Positions 17,958 to 27,815 are shown, numbered from the stretch's first letter. The stretch is 64,000 nt of DNA from Synechococcus sp. CBW1107 (GCF_015841355.1 NZ_CP064908.1:310001-374000); one strand, 5' to 3'. Translations and numbers: made by a program. The notes: a model not told the origin generated them from the letters alone.

Positions 17958-19340
17958 CTACAGCAGATTCGCCGCCAGCTCCGCCAGCGGGGAACGCTCA
18001 CCCTTGAGCAGGGTGACATGGCCCGCCAGCCGCTGGCCCTTGAAGCGTTCCACCAGCCAGGTGAGGCCGTTGCTGTCGGCATCCACGTAGGGATTGTCGA
18101 TCTGATACGGGTCGCCGGTGAACACGATCTTGGTCCCTTCTCCCACCCGGGTGACGATCGTCTTCACCTCATGGGGCGTGAGGTTCTGCGCCTCATCCAC
18201 CACCATGTACTGGCGCGGGATCGAGCGGCCGCGGATGTAGGTGATCGCCTCCACCTCCAGCAGGCCCATGCCCTTGAGATCGGACCAGTTGCTGCGGGGA
18301 CCTCGGCTGGAGCGCAGGCTTCCGGAATGCGCATCCTCCCCACCGAGGAGGTAGTCGAGGTTGTCGATGATCGGCTGCATCCAGGGACCCATCTTCTCCT
18401 GCAGATCGCCGGGCAGGAAGCCGATGTCCTTGCCCAGGGGAATCACCGGCCGGGTCACCAGCAGCCGGTCGTAGAGGTGATCATCGGCCACCTGGTGCAG
18501 CCCGGCGGCCAGGGCCAGCAGGGTCTTGCCGGTTCCGGCCTTGCCCACCAGGGTCACCAGGCTGATGGCGGGATCCAGCAGCAGATCAAGAGCGAAGGTC
18601 TGCTCGCGGTTGCGCGAGCCGACACGGCCCAGTTTGGTTCTGTTCACTTTCTGGAGGGGCCGCAGGCCCCTGGCCTCCGCATCCGCCCGCGCCAGCAGGG
18701 TGTGCTGGGGTTGCAGGGCATCCACCAGGGTCACGCCTTCGTTGGCCAGCAACGGTGGCTGGGGCGGCAACCGGGGCGGCAGCTTGTCCAGGGCCAGGGA
18801 TCCCTGCTGGTGCAGCTGATCGATCTGTTCTGCCGTCACCACCCATTCGCTGAAGCCCGGGTAGAGGTCGGCGATCGCCACCTTGTCGGTGCTGTAGTCC
18901 TGGGCGATCAGGCCCACCGCATCGGCCTTGATGCGGAGGTTCGTGTCCTTGGTGACCAGCACCACGGGGGGCTGGTTGCCCATCACGTCCTGGAGGCGCT
19001 GCTCCAGCGCCACTGCCAGGATGTTGTTGTCGCCGTTGCCGGATTTCAGCTCCGGTGGCAGCTGGGCGAGGGTTTCGCTGCGGCAGAACACCACCTTGAG
19101 CAGGCCGTGGTGCTCGGCGTTGATCTCCACCCCCTCCGAGAGGTTGCCCTTGCCACGCAGCTCATCGAGCAGGCGGGAGGTCTGGCGGGCATTGCGGCCC
19201 CGTTCGGAGGAATCGCGCTTGAAGCGGTCGATCTCCTCGACCACCTCGATCGGGATCACCACCGTGTTGTCTTCGAAGCGGGTGATCGCCAGAGGATCGT
19301 GCAGCAGCACGTTCGTGTCGAGAACGAAGGTCTTCTTCAT
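17958..19340 (-). CDS. PIN-domain PhoH-family ATPase
   Basis: The N-terminal 150 residues form a PIN nuclease domain (KTFVLDTNVLLHDP, then EEIDRFKR and DNNILAVAL). After a linker there is a PhoH P-loop domain with Walker [14 protein letters not shown] near residue 265, the conserved RPVIPLGKDIGFLPGD and Walker B MVVDEAQNLT. This is the YlaK/PhoH2 architecture: an RNA helicase-like ATPase joined to an RNase. The length is normal at 460 residues. ATG 19340 is preferred over the adjacent GTG. It stands alone, with about 110 bases to the sulfatase gene and a divergent gene at 19451. Confidence 0.88.
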   Translation of the reverse strand: MKKTFVLDTNVLLHDPLAITRFEDNTVVIPIEVVEEIDRFKRDSSERGRNARQTSRLLDELRGKGNLSEGVEINAEHHGLLKVVFCRSETLAQLPPELKSGNGDNNILAVALEQRLQDVMGNQPPVVLVTKDTNLRIKADAVGLIAQDYSTDKVAIADLYPGFSEWVVTAEQIDQLHQQGSLALDKLPPRLPPQPPLLANEGVTLVDALQPQHTLLARADAEARGLRPLQKVNRTKLGRVGSRNREQTFALDLLLDPAISLVTLVGKAGTGKTLLALAAGLHQVADDHLYDRLLVTRPVIPLGKDIGFLPGDLQEKMGPWMQPIIDNLDYLLGGEDAHSGSLRSSRGPRSNWSDLKGMGLLEVEAITYIRGRSIPRQYMVVDEAQNLTPHEVKTIVTRVGEGTKIVFTGDPYQIDNPYVDADSNGLTWLVERFKGQRLAGHVTLLKGERSPLAELAANLL

Positions 19341-19450
19341 CACCCGCGCCGCAATGGCAAGACCGTGAACCTAGGCCGCAGCGGTGTCCACCCCGCCAGC
19401 GCCAGGCACCAGACGCGATCTACGCTCCCGCAGACCCGGCACCCCCGCCC

Positions 19451-20671
19451 TTGCCGTCCCTGCCTCCATTGCTCTGCGCGCTGCTGCTGCTTGCGCTGCT
19501 CTTCGGCCTCACCCTGCTCTGGCTGGAGTTGCGCCACCGCCTGAGGCCGGCCTCGCCCCTGCGCCTGAGTTCCGGCCCCTGGACCACCCGCTGGAGCAAC
19601 CGGGGGGCGGTGACCCTGGAGGGCAGCTTCCGCATCGACAACCCCCATGCGCGCATGGAGGTGATGGTGCCCGAGCTGCAGCTGCGTCCCACCATCCTCG
19701 GCCGCAGGGATCTCTCACGCCTGCGGGTGACCACGAAGGTCGTCGCCGACCACCCCGACGAGCCGAGCCGGCCCGATGGCTACTGGGCTGCGTACATCGT
19801 CAAAGGGCACAAGAGCACCCAGCTCAGGGCGAGTGTGCGCATCAGCCTGCCCGGCGGCACGAGCGGACCGAGCCCCGAAGAGCGCCACACCATCCTGGAG
19901 GACCTGCTCGACACCCTCTGGCTGGAGGTGCTCTGGGTCAATTACGGACCGTTCGGTCGCCTCGAAAGGCGCCAGGGATTCCTGGCCCCTGTGCGCCATC
20001 CCGAACCGCTCGATCCGGCCACGGCTGCCTGGCGCGACGGCGACGGCTGCCAGGTGCTGCCGGTGCCCACTCACCTGCTGGGGGTGCTCGATGACCCCGC
20101 CGAGGTGCTGCGCCGCTACGCCGGGCCCGTCCTGCGTCCAGGCGACATCCTCACCATCGGCGAAACGCCCCTGGCGGTGATCCAGGGCCGTTACCAGCAC
20201 CCGTCCATGGTGGAGCCCTCCTGCCTGTCCCGGCTGCTCTGCCGCGTCTTCCATCCCACCAGCAGCCTGGCCACGGCCTGCGGCCTGCAGAGCCTGATCG
20301 ACACCGTGGGGCCGGCGCGGGTTCTCTGTGCCTGGCTGGCCGGCAGCCTGATGAAGCTGGTGGGCAGCAAAGGCGGCTTCTACCGCCTCGCCGGTGAGCA
20401 GGCCCGGCTGATCGACGACATCACCGGCACCACCCCTCCCTACGACCAGACCATCGTCCTCGGTCCCGATCAGCCCGAACGCTGCTGTCAGGAGCTTGCC
20501 CAGGCTCTTGGGGTGCCGGTGGCGGTGGTTGATGTCAACGATCTCGGACGGGTCAAGGTGCTCGCCTCCAGCGCCGGCTGCGACGAAGACCTGCTCAGGC
20601 GCGCCCTGCGTCCCAACCCGGCCGGCAACGCCAACGAACGCACACCCCTTGTGCTGGTCCGACCCGCCTGA
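19451..20671 (+). CDS. F420-0:gamma-glutamyl ligase-like (CofE family) protein
   Basis: This 406-residue protein starts with a hydrophobic anchor (LLCALLLLALLFGLTLLWLE). It continues with the CofE-like fold: GDILTIGETPLAVIQGRY, then DTVGPARVLCAWLAG, and the cofactor/nucleotide region DDITGTTPPYDQTIVLGPDQP. Cyanobacteria carry such homologues, but most are not known to make F420, so the substrate is probably different. The start is a TTG (19451); no ATG keeps the anchor. The gene begins a long same-strand run. Confidence 0.7.
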   Translation: MPSLPPLLCALLLLALLFGLTLLWLELRHRLRPASPLRLSSGPWTTRWSNRGAVTLEGSFRIDNPHARMEVMVPELQLRPTILGRRDLSRLRVTTKVVADHPDEPSRPDGYWAAYIVKGHKSTQLRASVRISLPGGTSGPSPEERHTILEDLLDTLWLEVLWVNYGPFGRLERRQGFLAPVRHPEPLDPATAAWRDGDGCQVLPVPTHLLGVLDDPAEVLRRYAGPVLRPGDILTIGETPLAVIQGRYQHPSMVEPSCLSRLLCRVFHPTSSLATACGLQSLIDTVGPARVLCAWLAGSLMKLVGSKGGFYRLAGEQARLIDDITGTTPPYDQTIVLGPDQPERCCQELAQALGVPVAVVDVNDLGRVKVLASSAGCDEDLLRRALRPNPAGNANERTPLVLVRPA

Positions 20672-20724
20672 AGCCTCAAGGTCCCTGTCTCGCCCCGATA
20701 CAGTTGATCATCAGCGGTTCTTCC

Positions 20725-21831
20725 GTGCATCACCCCACTCCAACCCGTTCCCCGGGAGGTGATTCACTCGCCGGACCTGGGGACGTCCAGGTCGACGCCC
20801 TGCAGGGCTGGATGCTGCCGCACCTGCAGGATCCTGCCGTCATCGACCTGCAGCCACTGCTGCAGAAAGCCCTGTTGCTGCAGACCCCGGAGCGGCTGCT
20901 GAGCAGCCTGGTGCGCCGTCCGCCCCTGGCCCCCGAAGTGCTGGTGGCTCACCGCGGCGGTGATCGTCTGCTGGGCCTGAGCGTGGTGCGGCGGCTCAAC
21001 CGCAGCGGCAGCTGCTGGGGGGTGGAGGAGTTGCGGCTCTGCCGCGGCGCCCTGAGCGAGCCGGGATCCCCCACCGCCAGGCAGGTGGAGGGAGCCCTGC
21101 TGCGCGAGGCCCTCCACCGCTGCCCTGGGGCCTCCAGCTGGATCACCAGGGTCCCCACCGGCCACCAGGACCGCCTGGCCCTGCTGCGGGAGCAGGGGTT
21201 CCAGCCGCTGCTCCAGGAAACCCTCTGGTATTGGGAGCCGGGTCCGGTCGAGGCCGGCAGCAGTCTGCCGGCGGCCGTGCCGCCCGGTGACGACCTGCAG
21301 TTGCGCCATCTCAACCGCCGCAGTGCGCCTCTGCTCTGGCACCTGGAGCAGGCCACCTGCCCGGCCCAGTTGCGCCAGCTGCTGGATCGCCGCATCGAGG
21401 ACGTACTCGATCAGAGCGAAGGGCGGGGGCTGCTCTGGGTGGACACCAGCCGCCAGCAGGCGGTGGCGGCGGTGCGCCGGCTGCGCCAGCACCGCCTGGG
21501 TCCGGTGGAGCTGGAAGTGACCCTGCATCCGGGCTGGTCCCATCTGCATGGCCCCGCTCTGGCGAGGCTGGTGCGGCATCAGGCTGACGGAATCTCACCC
21601 CTGCGCCTGCGCAGCGACTCGGGCGACCACGAACGCGAAGGCTGGCTCAGCAACCTCGGCGCGGTGGCGGAGGGGGAGGACCTGTTGATGGCCCGCAGTG
21701 TCTGGCGGCGGCAGGAGTCGCGCGTGCTCAGCCGCCAGTCCTGGCGTCTCGACACCGTGCTCGACTCCTTCAAGCCCCGCCGCCGCCCCGTTCCCACCCC
21801 GCTGCAGCGGGGGGTGGGCAGCGGCCGTTGA
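20725..21831 (+). CDS. Hypothetical protein, possible GNAT-like fold
   Basis: The product is about 368 residues from GTG 20725 (TTG 20704 also possible). It has no signal or membrane span. The order of segments (LVAHRGGDRLLGLSVVRRL, then a VEGALLREALHRC helix and LREQGFQPLLQETLWY) looks like a GNAT acetyltransferase fold, perhaps duplicated, but no acetyl-CoA motif is clear. It lies directly before ruvX, whose TTG start overlaps its stop. I do not recognise a function. Confidence 0.6.
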   Translation: MHHPTPTRSPGGDSLAGPGDVQVDALQGWMLPHLQDPAVIDLQPLLQKALLLQTPERLLSSLVRRPPLAPEVLVAHRGGDRLLGLSVVRRLNRSGSCWGVEELRLCRGALSEPGSPTARQVEGALLREALHRCPGASSWITRVPTGHQDRLALLREQGFQPLLQETLWYWEPGPVEAGSSLPAAVPPGDDLQLRHLNRRSAPLLWHLEQATCPAQLRQLLDRRIEDVLDQSEGRGLLWVDTSRQQAVAAVRRLRQHRLGPVELEVTLHPGWSHLHGPALARLVRHQADGISPLRLRSDSGDHEREGWLSNLGAVAEGEDLLMARSVWRRQESRVLSRQSWRLDTVLDSFKPRRRPVPTPLQRGVGSGR

Positions 21832-22313
21832 GCCGACAGCCGCCGCCTCCCCGCTCCGTGCTGGCCCTCGATGTGGGCCGCCGGCGGATCGGCCTGGCCG
21901 GTTGCGACCCGCTCGGCCTGACCGTCACTCCCCTGCCCCCCCTGGCCAGAGGAGATTTCCCCGCCGACCTCGAGCAGCTGCGGCCCCTCGTGGCCCGGCG
22001 GCGTGTGCAGGCCCTGGTGGTGGGGCTGCCCCTCGACGCCAGCCAGCAGCCCACCCCCCAGGCCAGGCACTGCCGCCGCTACGGCCAGCGTCTGGCTCAG
22101 GCCCTGGCACTGCCCCTGGCCTGGGTGGATGAACACGGCAGCACCTGGGAGGCAGGCGAACGCCGAGGTCTCCACGGAGATCGCAGCGGCCGGCTCGACA
22201 GTGCCGCCGCGGCACTGCTGCTGGAGCAATGGCTGCGGGAAGGTCCCGAGGCCCTTCCGGTCAGCCCAGCGACACCGACGCTCGACCGGCCGGCCGGCGC
22301 TGAGACATTCTGA
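21828..22313 (+). CDS. ruvX: Putative pre-16S rRNA nuclease / Holliday junction resolvase YqgF
   Basis: This 161-residue RNase H-fold protein starts with SVLALDVGRRRIGLAGCDPLG, which holds the first catalytic Asp and the conserved GxxRIG. It continues with VVGLPLD and WVDEHGST, the second acidic site, and the C-terminal LDSAAAALLLEQWL with the third Asp. It fits RuvX/YqgF, which processes pre-16S rRNA ends and was earlier described as a resolvase. The TTG start overlaps the upstream stop (TTGA). Confidence 0.88.
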   Translation: MSRQPPPPRSVLALDVGRRRIGLAGCDPLGLTVTPLPPLARGDFPADLEQLRPLVARRRVQALVVGLPLDASQQPTPQARHCRRYGQRLAQALALPLAWVDEHGSTWEAGERRGLHGDRSGRLDSAAAALLLEQWLREGPEALPVSPATPTLDRPAGAETF

Positions 22314-22332
22314 TGGGACCTGGTGATTCCCC

Positions 22333-22902
22333 ATGAGTGCCGAAGGACCGTCGATCACTGGATCCGGTGACGTGCCCACGGTGCTCGTTCGTGATGGACA
22401 GAACCGCCAGCTGCTCTGCTTTCTTGAGCAACTGATCCCCCTCGACGGCCACGACTACGCCCTGCTCACGCCGGTGGACACCCCGGTGTGCCTGGTGCGC
22501 ATCGCCGAGGGAGACGATGAGGAGGACGAGGTGGTCGAGGAGGTCGATGCCGCCGAATCGATCCTCACCGTGGCCGACGTGGTGCTGCAGGAGCATGACC
22601 TGACCCTGGTGCGCTCGGCGGTGACCCTCACCGTCAGCGGTGAACTGGAGGAACCGGACCCCGATGACCTGGAGGATGATCTCCAGGGCGATGGCGACGG
22701 CGACGAGGAGACCGACCTCTACGAGATGTTGATCCAGTTCCGCGCCGAAGGCCAGGAATACGGCCTCTACATCCCCCTCGATCCCTTCTTCGTCGTGGCC
22801 CGCATGCAGAACAACGAGGCGGTGCTGGTGGAAGGGGAGGAATTCGAGCGGGTGCAGCCGCGCATCGAGGCCGAACTCGAGGACCGGGAGAACATTGGGT
22901 GA
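22333..22902 (+). CDS. DUF3727 family protein
   Basis: This 189-residue acidic protein has an N-terminal DUF1292-like strand set (VLVRDGQNRQLLCFLEQLI, YALLTPVDTPV), a central Asp/Glu-rich linker (PDPDDLEDDLQGDGDGDEE), and a C-terminal part with YGLYIPLDPFFVVARM. This arrangement is the cyanobacterial DUF3727 family. It is soluble, and its role is not known. It overlaps the following yqeG gene by four bases (GTGA) and lies in a compact run from ruvX to proB. Confidence 0.82.
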   Translation: MSAEGPSITGSGDVPTVLVRDGQNRQLLCFLEQLIPLDGHDYALLTPVDTPVCLVRIAEGDDEEDEVVEEVDAAESILTVADVVLQEHDLTLVRSAVTLTVSGELEEPDPDDLEDDLQGDGDGDEETDLYEMLIQFRAEGQEYGLYIPLDPFFVVARMQNNEAVLVEGEEFERVQPRIEAELEDRENIG

Positions 22903-23414
22903 ACCTCCAGCAGCTGTTGCGCCCTGACTGGGTCCTGAGCACCACCCTGGCCCAGATGCCCCTGGAGAACCTGCTGGATCGTGGGATCCGCGCCCTGGTG
23001 CTGGACGTGGACCGCACTCTGCTTCCCCGTCGCCAGGCCGAGATGCCCCCGCTGATGGAGGCGTGGCTGCGGCAGGCCAAGGATCGCCTGCGGCTGCACC
23101 TGTTCAGCAACAACCCCTCGCGGCGACGGATCGGCTCAGTGGCCCGACAGCTCGATCTGCCCTTCACCACCTCGGCGGGCAAGCCCCGCCGCAGTGCCCT
23201 GCGTCGCGTGCTGGCCGACCTCGAGCTTCCCCCCGAGCAGGTGGCCCTGGCCGGTGACCGTCTCTTCACCGATGTGCTGGTGGGCAACCGTCTCGGTCTG
23301 TTCACCGTGCTGGTGAAGCCCGTCGGTCCTGAAGGTCGGCCCTGTCAGCAGGATCGCCTGCAGCGGCTGGAGGTGGGTCTGGCACGGCTGGTGGGCGCCG
23401 GGTGGAGCCGATGA
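22899..23414 (+). CDS. YqeG family HAD-IIIA phosphatase
   Basis: This 171-residue HAD phosphatase has motif I LVLDVDRTLLPRR with the nucleophile Asp, motif II LHLFSNNPS, a lysine in AGKPRR, and motif IV LAGDRLFTDVLVGNRLG. This pattern is the YqeG/GEP4 family, some members of which dephosphorylate phosphatidylglycerol phosphate. That link would match the pgsA gene elsewhere in the window, but the substrate here is not proved. The start is a GTG overlapping the DUF3727 stop, and its own stop overlaps the proB ATG. Confidence 0.82.
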   Translation: MNLQQLLRPDWVLSTTLAQMPLENLLDRGIRALVLDVDRTLLPRRQAEMPPLMEAWLRQAKDRLRLHLFSNNPSRRRIGSVARQLDLPFTTSAGKPRRSALRRVLADLELPPEQVALAGDRLFTDVLVGNRLGLFTVLVKPVGPEGRPCQQDRLQRLEVGLARLVGAGWSR

Positions 23415-24550
23415 CGACGCAGGCTCCCCCGACACGCCGGGTGATCAAGGTGGGCACGAGCCTGCTGCGCGGCACGGCCCAGCGGGACACCGAGGCGGTG
23501 ATCGCCGGTCTGGCCGCCAGCCTCAGCCGGCGGCGCCAGCTGGGGGAGGCCATCGCCCTGGTCACCAGCGGTGCCGTGGGTCTGGGCTGCCATGCCCTCG
23601 GGTTCGGGGAGCGTCCCGAGGAGGTGGTGGCCCTTCAGGCCGCCGCCGCCGTGGGCCAGGGCCGGTTGATGCGGCTCTATGAAACGGCCTTCGCCGAGCA
23701 CGGCACCTCCGTGGCCCAGGTGCTGCTCACCCGCGGCGACCTGGCCTCCCGCCGCCGCTACCAGAACGCCTGCCGCACCCTCGAGCAGCTGCTCAGCTGG
23801 GGCGTGGTGCCCGTGGTCAACGAGAACGACACCCTCGCCACCGACGAGCTGCGCTTCGGCGACAACGACACCCTCTCGGCTTTGGTGGCGGTGGCGGTCG
23901 GCGCCGATGAGCTGGTGCTGCTCACCGATGTGGATCGCCTCTATTCGGGTGATCCCCGCAGCGATGCCAGTGCCCGGCCGATCGAGGAAGTGCGCGATCT
24001 GCTGGAGCTGGAGCGCCTGAGCGGCGTGGCCAAGGGCGGCGGACGCTGGGGCACCGGCGGCATGACCACCAAGCTGGCCGCAGCCCGCATCGCCACCTCC
24101 AGCGGGATCGCCGTGCGCCTGGCCGATGGCCGCGATCCAGCGGTGCTCGAAGCCCTGCTGGCCGGAGAACGCCTCGGCACCCTCTTCCGCCCCAGCCCCA
24201 GCCCTCTGCCCGACCGCAAGGGCTGGCTGGCCCACGCCCTGCTGCCCAAGGGGGATCTGCTGATCGATCCCGGCGCCGAGCGGGCCCTGATCGAACGGGG
24301 AGCCTCCCTGCTGGCGGTGGGCATCCGCGCCGTCAACGGCGAGTTCGGACGCCGGGATGCCGTACGGCTGCTGTCGCTGGAGGGCCGGGAGATCGGCCGC
24401 GGCCTCTCGGCCCTCAGCAGCGCTGAGGTGGCCCAGGTGCTCGGACTGAGCAGCCAGGCGGCCAAGAGTGCTCTGGAGCACGGCGCCGGCGATGCCGTTG
24501 TCCACCGCGACCACCTGGTGCTCACCGCGCCGGCGGCGGCCCGGGGCTGA
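23411..24550 (+). CDS. proB: Glutamate 5-kinase
   Basis: ProB phosphorylates glutamate at the first step of proline synthesis. The 379-residue product has an amino acid kinase domain: VIKVGTSLL at the start, [19 protein letters not shown], and [15 protein letters not shown]. It ends in a PUA domain (about residues 270-370; [21 protein letters not shown]). ATG 23411 overlaps the yqeG stop, which suggests coupling; an upstream GTG at 23402 is less likely. Confidence 0.94.
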   Translation: MTTQAPPTRRVIKVGTSLLRGTAQRDTEAVIAGLAASLSRRRQLGEAIALVTSGAVGLGCHALGFGERPEEVVALQAAAAVGQGRLMRLYETAFAEHGTSVAQVLLTRGDLASRRRYQNACRTLEQLLSWGVVPVVNENDTLATDELRFGDNDTLSALVAVAVGADELVLLTDVDRLYSGDPRSDASARPIEEVRDLLELERLSGVAKGGGRWGTGGMTTKLAAARIATSSGIAVRLADGRDPAVLEALLAGERLGTLFRPSPSPLPDRKGWLAHALLPKGDLLIDPGAERALIERGASLLAVGIRAVNGEFGRRDAVRLLSLEGREIGRGLSALSSAEVAQVLGLSSQAAKSALEHGAGDAVVHRDHLVLTAPAAARG

Positions 24551-24590
24551 GGGGCCGCCTACGATCCGGCCACCGGCCGCGATCCCTGGA

Positions 24591-25619
24591 ATGCGCTTCA
24601 GCACCTTGCTCACGCACCTGAGCGAGCTGAGCGAGGCCAGCCCCAGAGATCTGGCCACGGATCCCGAGCTGATCACGGCGGCCGCCGTCGACCGGGCCGG
24701 CGCGGCGGAGCTGGCCTTTCTCGAGCCGGGTCACAGCCTGGCCGCAGCCCTCGAAACCTGCTCGGCCGGCGCACTGCTCCTGCCGACCGATGCCGCCCTG
24801 CAGGAGCTCGCCAGCGCCCGGGGCATCGCCTGGGTGGCCCTGAAGAACCCACGGCTGGCCTTCGCCGAAGCCCTCGAGGCCCTGCACCCCCCCCGCCGCC
24901 TGCCGCCGGGCATCCACCCCAGCGCCGTGATCGCCCCGGGGGTGGGCCTGGGGCGAGGTGTTCACATCGGCGCCCATGTGGTGGTGGGAGAGGGCAGCGT
25001 GATCGGCGATGACTGCACCCTCCACGCCGGTGCCGTCCTCTACGAGGACGTGCAGCTGGCGGAGGGCTGTGAGATCCACGCCAATGCGGTCCTGCACCCC
25101 GGCAGCCGTCTGGCCCGCGGCTGCGTGGTGCACTCCACGGCGGTGGTGGGTTCGGAGGGGTTCGGGTTCGTGCCCACCGCCAGCGGCTGGCGCAAGATGC
25201 CGCAGACCGGCCTGGTGGTGCTGGAGGAGGGGGTGGAAGTGGGCTGCGGCACCACCATCGATCGCCCTTCGGTGGGGGAAACCCGCATCGGCGCCGGCAC
25301 CAAGATCGACAACCTGGTCCAGATCGGCCACGGGGTGGTCACCGGCCGTGGCTGTGCCCTGGCCTCGCAGGTGGGCATCGCCGGCGGCGCCACCCTCGGC
25401 GATGGGGTGATCCTGGCCGGGCAGGTGGGTGTGGCCAACCGGGCCAGGATCGGGGATCGGGCCATCGCCTCCTCCAAGTCGGGGATCCACGGGGAGGTGG
25501 CCGCCGGCGAGGTGGTGAGCGGCTACCCGGCCATTCCCAACCGTCTGTGGCTGCGCTGCTCCGCCGCTTTCAACAGGTTGCCGGAGATGGCGAAGGCCCT
25601 GCGCCAGCTGCAGAAGTAG
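24591..25619 (+). CDS. lpxD: UDP-3-O-(3-hydroxymyristoyl)glucosamine N-acyltransferase
   Basis: LpxD adds the second acyl chain during lipid A synthesis. The 342-residue product has an N-terminal LpxD substrate-binding domain and then hexapeptide repeats forming a left-handed beta helix ([36 protein letters not shown]). The catalytic His is in [10 protein letters not shown]. The conserved [18 protein letters not shown] matches the family. It closes with [14 protein letters not shown]. About 40 bases separate it from proB. Confidence 0.92.
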   Translation: MRFSTLLTHLSELSEASPRDLATDPELITAAAVDRAGAAELAFLEPGHSLAAALETCSAGALLLPTDAALQELASARGIAWVALKNPRLAFAEALEALHPPRRLPPGIHPSAVIAPGVGLGRGVHIGAHVVVGEGSVIGDDCTLHAGAVLYEDVQLAEGCEIHANAVLHPGSRLARGCVVHSTAVVGSEGFGFVPTASGWRKMPQTGLVVLEEGVEVGCGTTIDRPSVGETRIGAGTKIDNLVQIGHGVVTGRGCALASQVGIAGGATLGDGVILAGQVGVANRARIGDRAIASSKSGIHGEVAAGEVVSGYPAIPNRLWLRCSAAFNRLPEMAKALRQLQK

Positions 25620-25644
25620 CCTCGCGCCCAGTGCTTCCTTGCCG

Positions 25645-26718
25645 ATGACCAGCTACCGGATCACCCTGCTCGCCGGCGACGGCATCGGACCGGAGATCAC
25701 GGCGGTGGCGAGGCGCCTGCTCGATGCGGTGAGCACGCGCCATGGCTTCAGCCTCATCTACGACGAGCAACCCATCGGTGGCGACGCCATCGACCGCAGC
25801 GGCGTGCCCCTGCCGGAGAGCACCCTGGCGGCCTGCCGCAGCGCCGACTCCGTGCTGCTGGCGGCGATCGGCAGCCCCCGCTTCGATGCCCTGCCCCGGG
25901 AGCAGCGGCCCGAAACCGGCCTGCTGGGCCTGCGGTCAGGCCTGGGCCTGTTCGCCAACCTGCGCCCGGTGAAGATCATTCCGGCCCTGATCGGGGCCAG
26001 CAGCCTGCGGCCGGAAGTGATCACCGGCGTGGATCTGCTGGTGGTGCGCGAACTCACCGGCGGCATCTACTTCGGCACCCCCAAGGGACGGGTGGAGACC
26101 GAAGGCCGGGTGCGGGCCTTCAACACCATGGTCTACGCCGACGACGAGATCGACCGCATCGCCCGGGTGGCTTTCCAGTTGGCCAGCGCGCGGAGCGGCA
26201 GGCTCTGCAGCGTCGACAAGGCCAACGTGCTCGATGTCAGCCAGCTCTGGCGCGACCGGGTGGAGGTGATCGCGGCCGAGTTCCCCCGGGTGGAGCTCAG
26301 CCACCTCTACGTCGACAACGCGGCGATGCAGCTGGTGCGCTCCCCCCGCCAGTTCGATGTGCTGCTCACCGGCAACCTCTTCGGTGACATCCTCAGCGAC
26401 GAGGCGGCGATGCTCACCGGCTCGATCGGCATGCTCCCCTCGGCGTCCCTCGGCGCTGAAGGTCCCGGGCTGTTCGAGCCGGTGCACGGCTCCGCCCCCG
26501 ACATCGCCGGGGCCGACCTGGCCAACCCGATGGCGATGGTGCTCTCGGCCGCGATGATGCTGCGAGTGGGCCTGAAGCAGGAAGCGGCCGCCAGCGAGCT
26601 GGAAGCGGCCGTCGACCGGGTGCTCAGCGCCGGTTACCGCACGGGCGACCTGATGGCGGAGGGCTGCACCCGGCTGGGCTGCTCGGCCATGGGCGAGCAG
26701 CTGTTGGCGGAACTCTGA
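25645..26718 (+). CDS. leuB: 3-isopropylmalate dehydrogenase
   Basis: LeuB oxidises 3-isopropylmalate in leucine synthesis. The 357-residue product starts with ITLLAGDGIGPEI and contains VLLAAIGSPRF, RSGLGLFANLRPVK, the substrate-binding RELTGGIYFG, DKANVLDVSQLW, the metal-binding FGDILSDEAAMLTGSIGMLPS and EPVHGSAPDIAG. All catalytic residues are in place. The ATG at 25645 lies six bases after an in-frame TTG and is preferred. Confidence 0.95.
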   Translation: MTSYRITLLAGDGIGPEITAVARRLLDAVSTRHGFSLIYDEQPIGGDAIDRSGVPLPESTLAACRSADSVLLAAIGSPRFDALPREQRPETGLLGLRSGLGLFANLRPVKIIPALIGASSLRPEVITGVDLLVVRELTGGIYFGTPKGRVETEGRVRAFNTMVYADDEIDRIARVAFQLASARSGRLCSVDKANVLDVSQLWRDRVEVIAAEFPRVELSHLYVDNAAMQLVRSPRQFDVLLTGNLFGDILSDEAAMLTGSIGMLPSASLGAEGPGLFEPVHGSAPDIAGADLANPMAMVLSAAMMLRVGLKQEAAASELEAAVDRVLSAGYRTGDLMAEGCTRLGCSAMGEQLLAEL

Positions 26719-26800
26719 ACGGCTGCAGCGCTGGCGGGCACGTGCCGCTGGACCGGTGACCTGCCAAACTCGATCCCTTCGTCCTCTCCCCCCTGCGCCG

Positions 26801-27703
26801 ATGTCCAAGCGTCACCCGGTTGTAGCTGTCACCGGTTCCTCGGGCGCGGGGACCAGCACTGTCAAGCGTGCCTTCGAGCACATCTTCCAGAGGGAGGGGA
26901 TCGTGCCGGCGGTTGTCGAGGGGGACAGCTTCCACCGCTTCGAGCGCGGCCCGATGAAGGAGCAGATGGCCCAGGCCCAGGCTGCCGGGATCAACTTCTC
27001 CCACTTCGGCCCCGAGGCCAACCTGTTCGACAAGCTCGAGGAGCTGTTCCAGTCGTACGGCGAAACCGGCGGCGGCCAGAAGCGCTACTACCTCCACTCC
27101 GTGGAGGAAGCCGCCGAGCACAACGCCCGTCTCGGCACGCACCTGGACCCCGGCCAGTTCACCCCGTGGGAACCGATTCCCTCAGAAACCGACCTGCTCT
27201 TCTACGAAGGTCTGCACGGCGGAGTGGTCGGTGACGGCTACGACGTGGCTTCCCTCGTGGATCTGCTGATCGGTGTGGTGCCGATCGCCAACCTGGAGTG
27301 GATCCAGAAGATCAGCCGCGACAACGCCGAGAGGGGGTATTCGGCCGAGACGATCGTGGACACGATCCTGCGCCGCATGCCCGACTACATCAACCACATC
27401 TGCCCGCAGTTCAGCCGTACGGACATCAACTTCCAGCGGGTGCCCACGGTGGACACCTCCAACCCGTTCATCTGTCGCAACATCCCCACCCCTGACGAAA
27501 GCTTCGTGATCATCCACTTCCGCAAGGGAGCCCGCGAGAAATGGGGCATCGATTTCTCCTATCTGCTGCGGATGATCAACGGCTCCTTCATGTCGAGTCC
27601 CACAAGCATCGTGGTCAACGGCGGCAAGATGGGCTTCGCCATGGAGCTGATCCTCACTCCGATCATCCACCGCCTGATCGAGGATAAGAACAAACTCGCT
27701 TGA
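26801..27703 (+). CDS. prk: Phosphoribulokinase, class I (proteobacterial) type
   Basis: The enzyme phosphorylates ribulose 5-phosphate to ribulose 1,5-bisphosphate in the Calvin cycle. The 300-residue product has P-loop GSSGAGTST (residues 12-20), GDSFHRFERGPMKEQM, FYEGLHGG and INFQRVPTVDTSNPFI. These match the shorter proteobacterial-type enzyme rather than the roughly 330-residue plant and beta-cyanobacterial type. It has no cysteines in the first 190 residues, so the P-loop redox pair used for thioredoxin and CP12 control is absent. A second prk elsewhere in the genome cannot be excluded. Confidence 0.9.
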   Translation: MSKRHPVVAVTGSSGAGTSTVKRAFEHIFQREGIVPAVVEGDSFHRFERGPMKEQMAQAQAAGINFSHFGPEANLFDKLEELFQSYGETGGGQKRYYLHSVEEAAEHNARLGTHLDPGQFTPWEPIPSETDLLFYEGLHGGVVGDGYDVASLVDLLIGVVPIANLEWIQKISRDNAERGYSAETIVDTILRRMPDYINHICPQFSRTDINFQRVPTVDTSNPFICRNIPTPDESFVIIHFRKGAREKWGIDFSYLLRMINGSFMSSPTSIVVNGGKMGFAMELILTPIIHRLIEDKNKLA

Positions 27704-27815
27704 GCGATTAAGCTGTCAGGGCCGATCGGACTGGGTGAGGCCGATTACCTTCGCCACACCTCCATCATTCGACCCCACATCCCCGGCGGCTTCCACCGGT
27801 CCCAGAAAGGCGGCC

